NCBI GenBank assembly: GCA_013154075.1
Contig: JAADDG010000212.1
Location: 1-6,218, forward strand
Direction of reading: 5' to 3'
DNA: 6,218 nt
Source of the DNA: Campylobacterota bacterium
GTDB taxonomy: Bacteria; Campylobacterota; Campylobacteria; Campylobacterales; JAADDG01
Shown piece after piece: positions 5,574-6,218 of this stretch. How positions within the stretch are numbered: position 1 is the stretch's first letter; every line of letters begins with the position of its first letter. The position numbers were made by a program, and so were the translations under genes. The notes under the pieces were generated by a model, which saw only the letters and a program-made list of their open reading frames with translations, did not search any database and was not told the DNA's origin.

Positions 5574-6218
5574 AGAATCTATTTACGCAGTTTAGATCCG
5601 AAAAGGCTTGCTCTACTCTTTTTTTCATAGAGATTTCGCCTTCTCTAAGCCATTTTCTCGGATCGTAATATTTTTTGTTCGGTTTGTCTTCGCCTTCGGG
5701 ATTGCCGATTTGAGATTGAAGATAATCGTGATATTTTTTCTCATACTCTCTTACACCGTTCCAGAAAGCCCACTGAGTGTCGGTATCGATATTCATTTTA
5801 ACAACCCCGTAACTGATAGCCTCTCTAATCTCTTCCAAAGATGATCCGCTTCCGCCGTGGAAAACGAAACTTACCGGTTTAGGATTATCGATATTGAATT
5901 TCTCTCTGATATACTCTTGAGAATTTTTCAAAATGATCGGCTCAAGTTTTACGTTTCCAGGTTTATATACGCCGTGAACGTTTCCAAAAGATGCCGCTAT
6001 CGTAAATTTATCGCTTATTTTGCTAAGTCTCTCATAAGCGTAAGCAACTTCGCTTGGCTGAGTGTAGAGTTTGGAGCTCTCTATTCCGGTATTATCCACT
6101 CCGTCCTCTTCTCCTCCGGTTACTCCGAGCTCTATCTCGAGAGTCATACCCATTTTGCTCATTCTCTCTAAATACTCTTCACAAGTCTTTATATTCTCTT
6201 CCAAAGGCTCTTCCGATA
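5572..6218 (-). CDS. fba: Fructose-bisphosphate aldolase class II, C-terminal part (start outside window)
   Basis: A zinc-dependent cytoplasmic aldolase that reversibly joins dihydroxyacetone phosphate and glyceraldehyde 3-phosphate to fructose 1,6-bisphosphate, in gluconeogenesis or glycolysis. 214 residues are visible, starting SEEPLEENIKTCEEYL. By comparison with E. coli FbaA about 145 N-terminal residues, with the catalytic Asp and first Zn histidine, lie beyond the window, so the frame is cut rather than started here; a TTG at 6204 is internal. Present are ELGVTGGEEDGVDNT with the acidic catalytic/loop residues, the Zn histidine of NVHGVYKPG, the second of FHGGSGSS, the substrate-binding KMNIDTDTQWAFW, and the class IIA C-terminal signature GNPEGEDKPNKKYYDPRKWL. 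The spacing between these motifs matches E. coli FbaA nearly residue for residue, so the visible part is intact. Its stop overlaps a hairpin and it is first in the collinear gene run. Confidence 0.97.
   Translation of the reverse strand, partial: SEEPLEENIKTCEEYLERMSKMGMTLEIELGVTGGEEDGVDNTGIESSKLYTQPSEVAYAYERLSKISDKFTIAASFGNVHGVYKPGNVKLEPIILKNSQEYIREKFNIDNPKPVSFVFHGGSGSSLEEIREAISYGVVKMNIDTDTQWAFWNGVREYEKKYHDYLQSQIGNPEGEDKPNKKYYDPRKWLREGEISMKKRVEQAFSDLNCVNRF

Noticed and set aside
4137..6171. Plus-strand open frames opposite hisD, the PLP enzyme and the aldolase
   Set aside because: The opposite strand carries full-length, motif-verified enzymes, and the plus-strand peptides show no recognisable domain.
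6202..6204. TTG at 6204 as the start of a short aldolase
   Set aside because: The frame continues upstream to the window edge as SEEP, which matches the middle of class II aldolases. The codon is an internal leucine.

Overview
The window is a compact, AT-rich, single-strand block of ordinary chromosomal genes from a member of the Campylobacterota (formerly Epsilonproteobacteria). The evidence is the bamD-lon adjacency, the Lon N-terminus, the dense gene packing with one-base overlaps, and the repertoire as a whole (class II aldolase, CmoA, stand-alone hisD, an ACC-deaminase-like enzyme). I cannot name a genus. All genes lie on the minus strand, so transcription runs from position 6218 towards position 1.

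In transcription order the layout is as follows. (1) 6218-5572 is the C-terminal part of class II fructose-bisphosphate aldolase; its start is beyond the window. (2) 5573-5551 is a short gap filled by a perfect 8-bp hairpin. (3) 5550-4681 is a PLP enzyme of the ACC deaminase / D-cysteine desulfhydrase family, whose stop overlaps the start of (4) hisD (4681-3389). (5) 3371-2901 is a small 'host attachment protein' family (eRF1-like fold) gene, whose stop overlaps the start of (6) cmoA (2901-2185). (7) 2135-1491 is bamD. (8) A 138-bp intergenic region carries a strong sigma-70-type promoter and small symmetric repeats. (9) 1352-1 is the first 450 codons of lon, cut by the window edge.

The genes do not form a pathway. 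They cover sugar-phosphate metabolism (aldolase), amino-acid metabolism (PLP enzyme, HisD), translation or tRNA wobble modification (CmoA, perhaps the eRF1-fold protein), outer-membrane assembly (BamD) and proteolysis (Lon). The tight spacing (21 bp, overlap, 17 bp, overlap, 49 bp) suggests that aldolase through bamD can be co-transcribed. lon has its own promoter.

The longest non-coding stretch is the 138-bp lon upstream region. I found no RNA genes, mobile elements, CRISPR arrays, prophage or defence genes. No undescribed biological system is evident. The points worth a second look are small: the repeats at the lon promoter, the hairpin that replaces a Shine-Dalgarno before the PLP-enzyme gene, and the translationally coupled eRF1-fold/cmoA pair.
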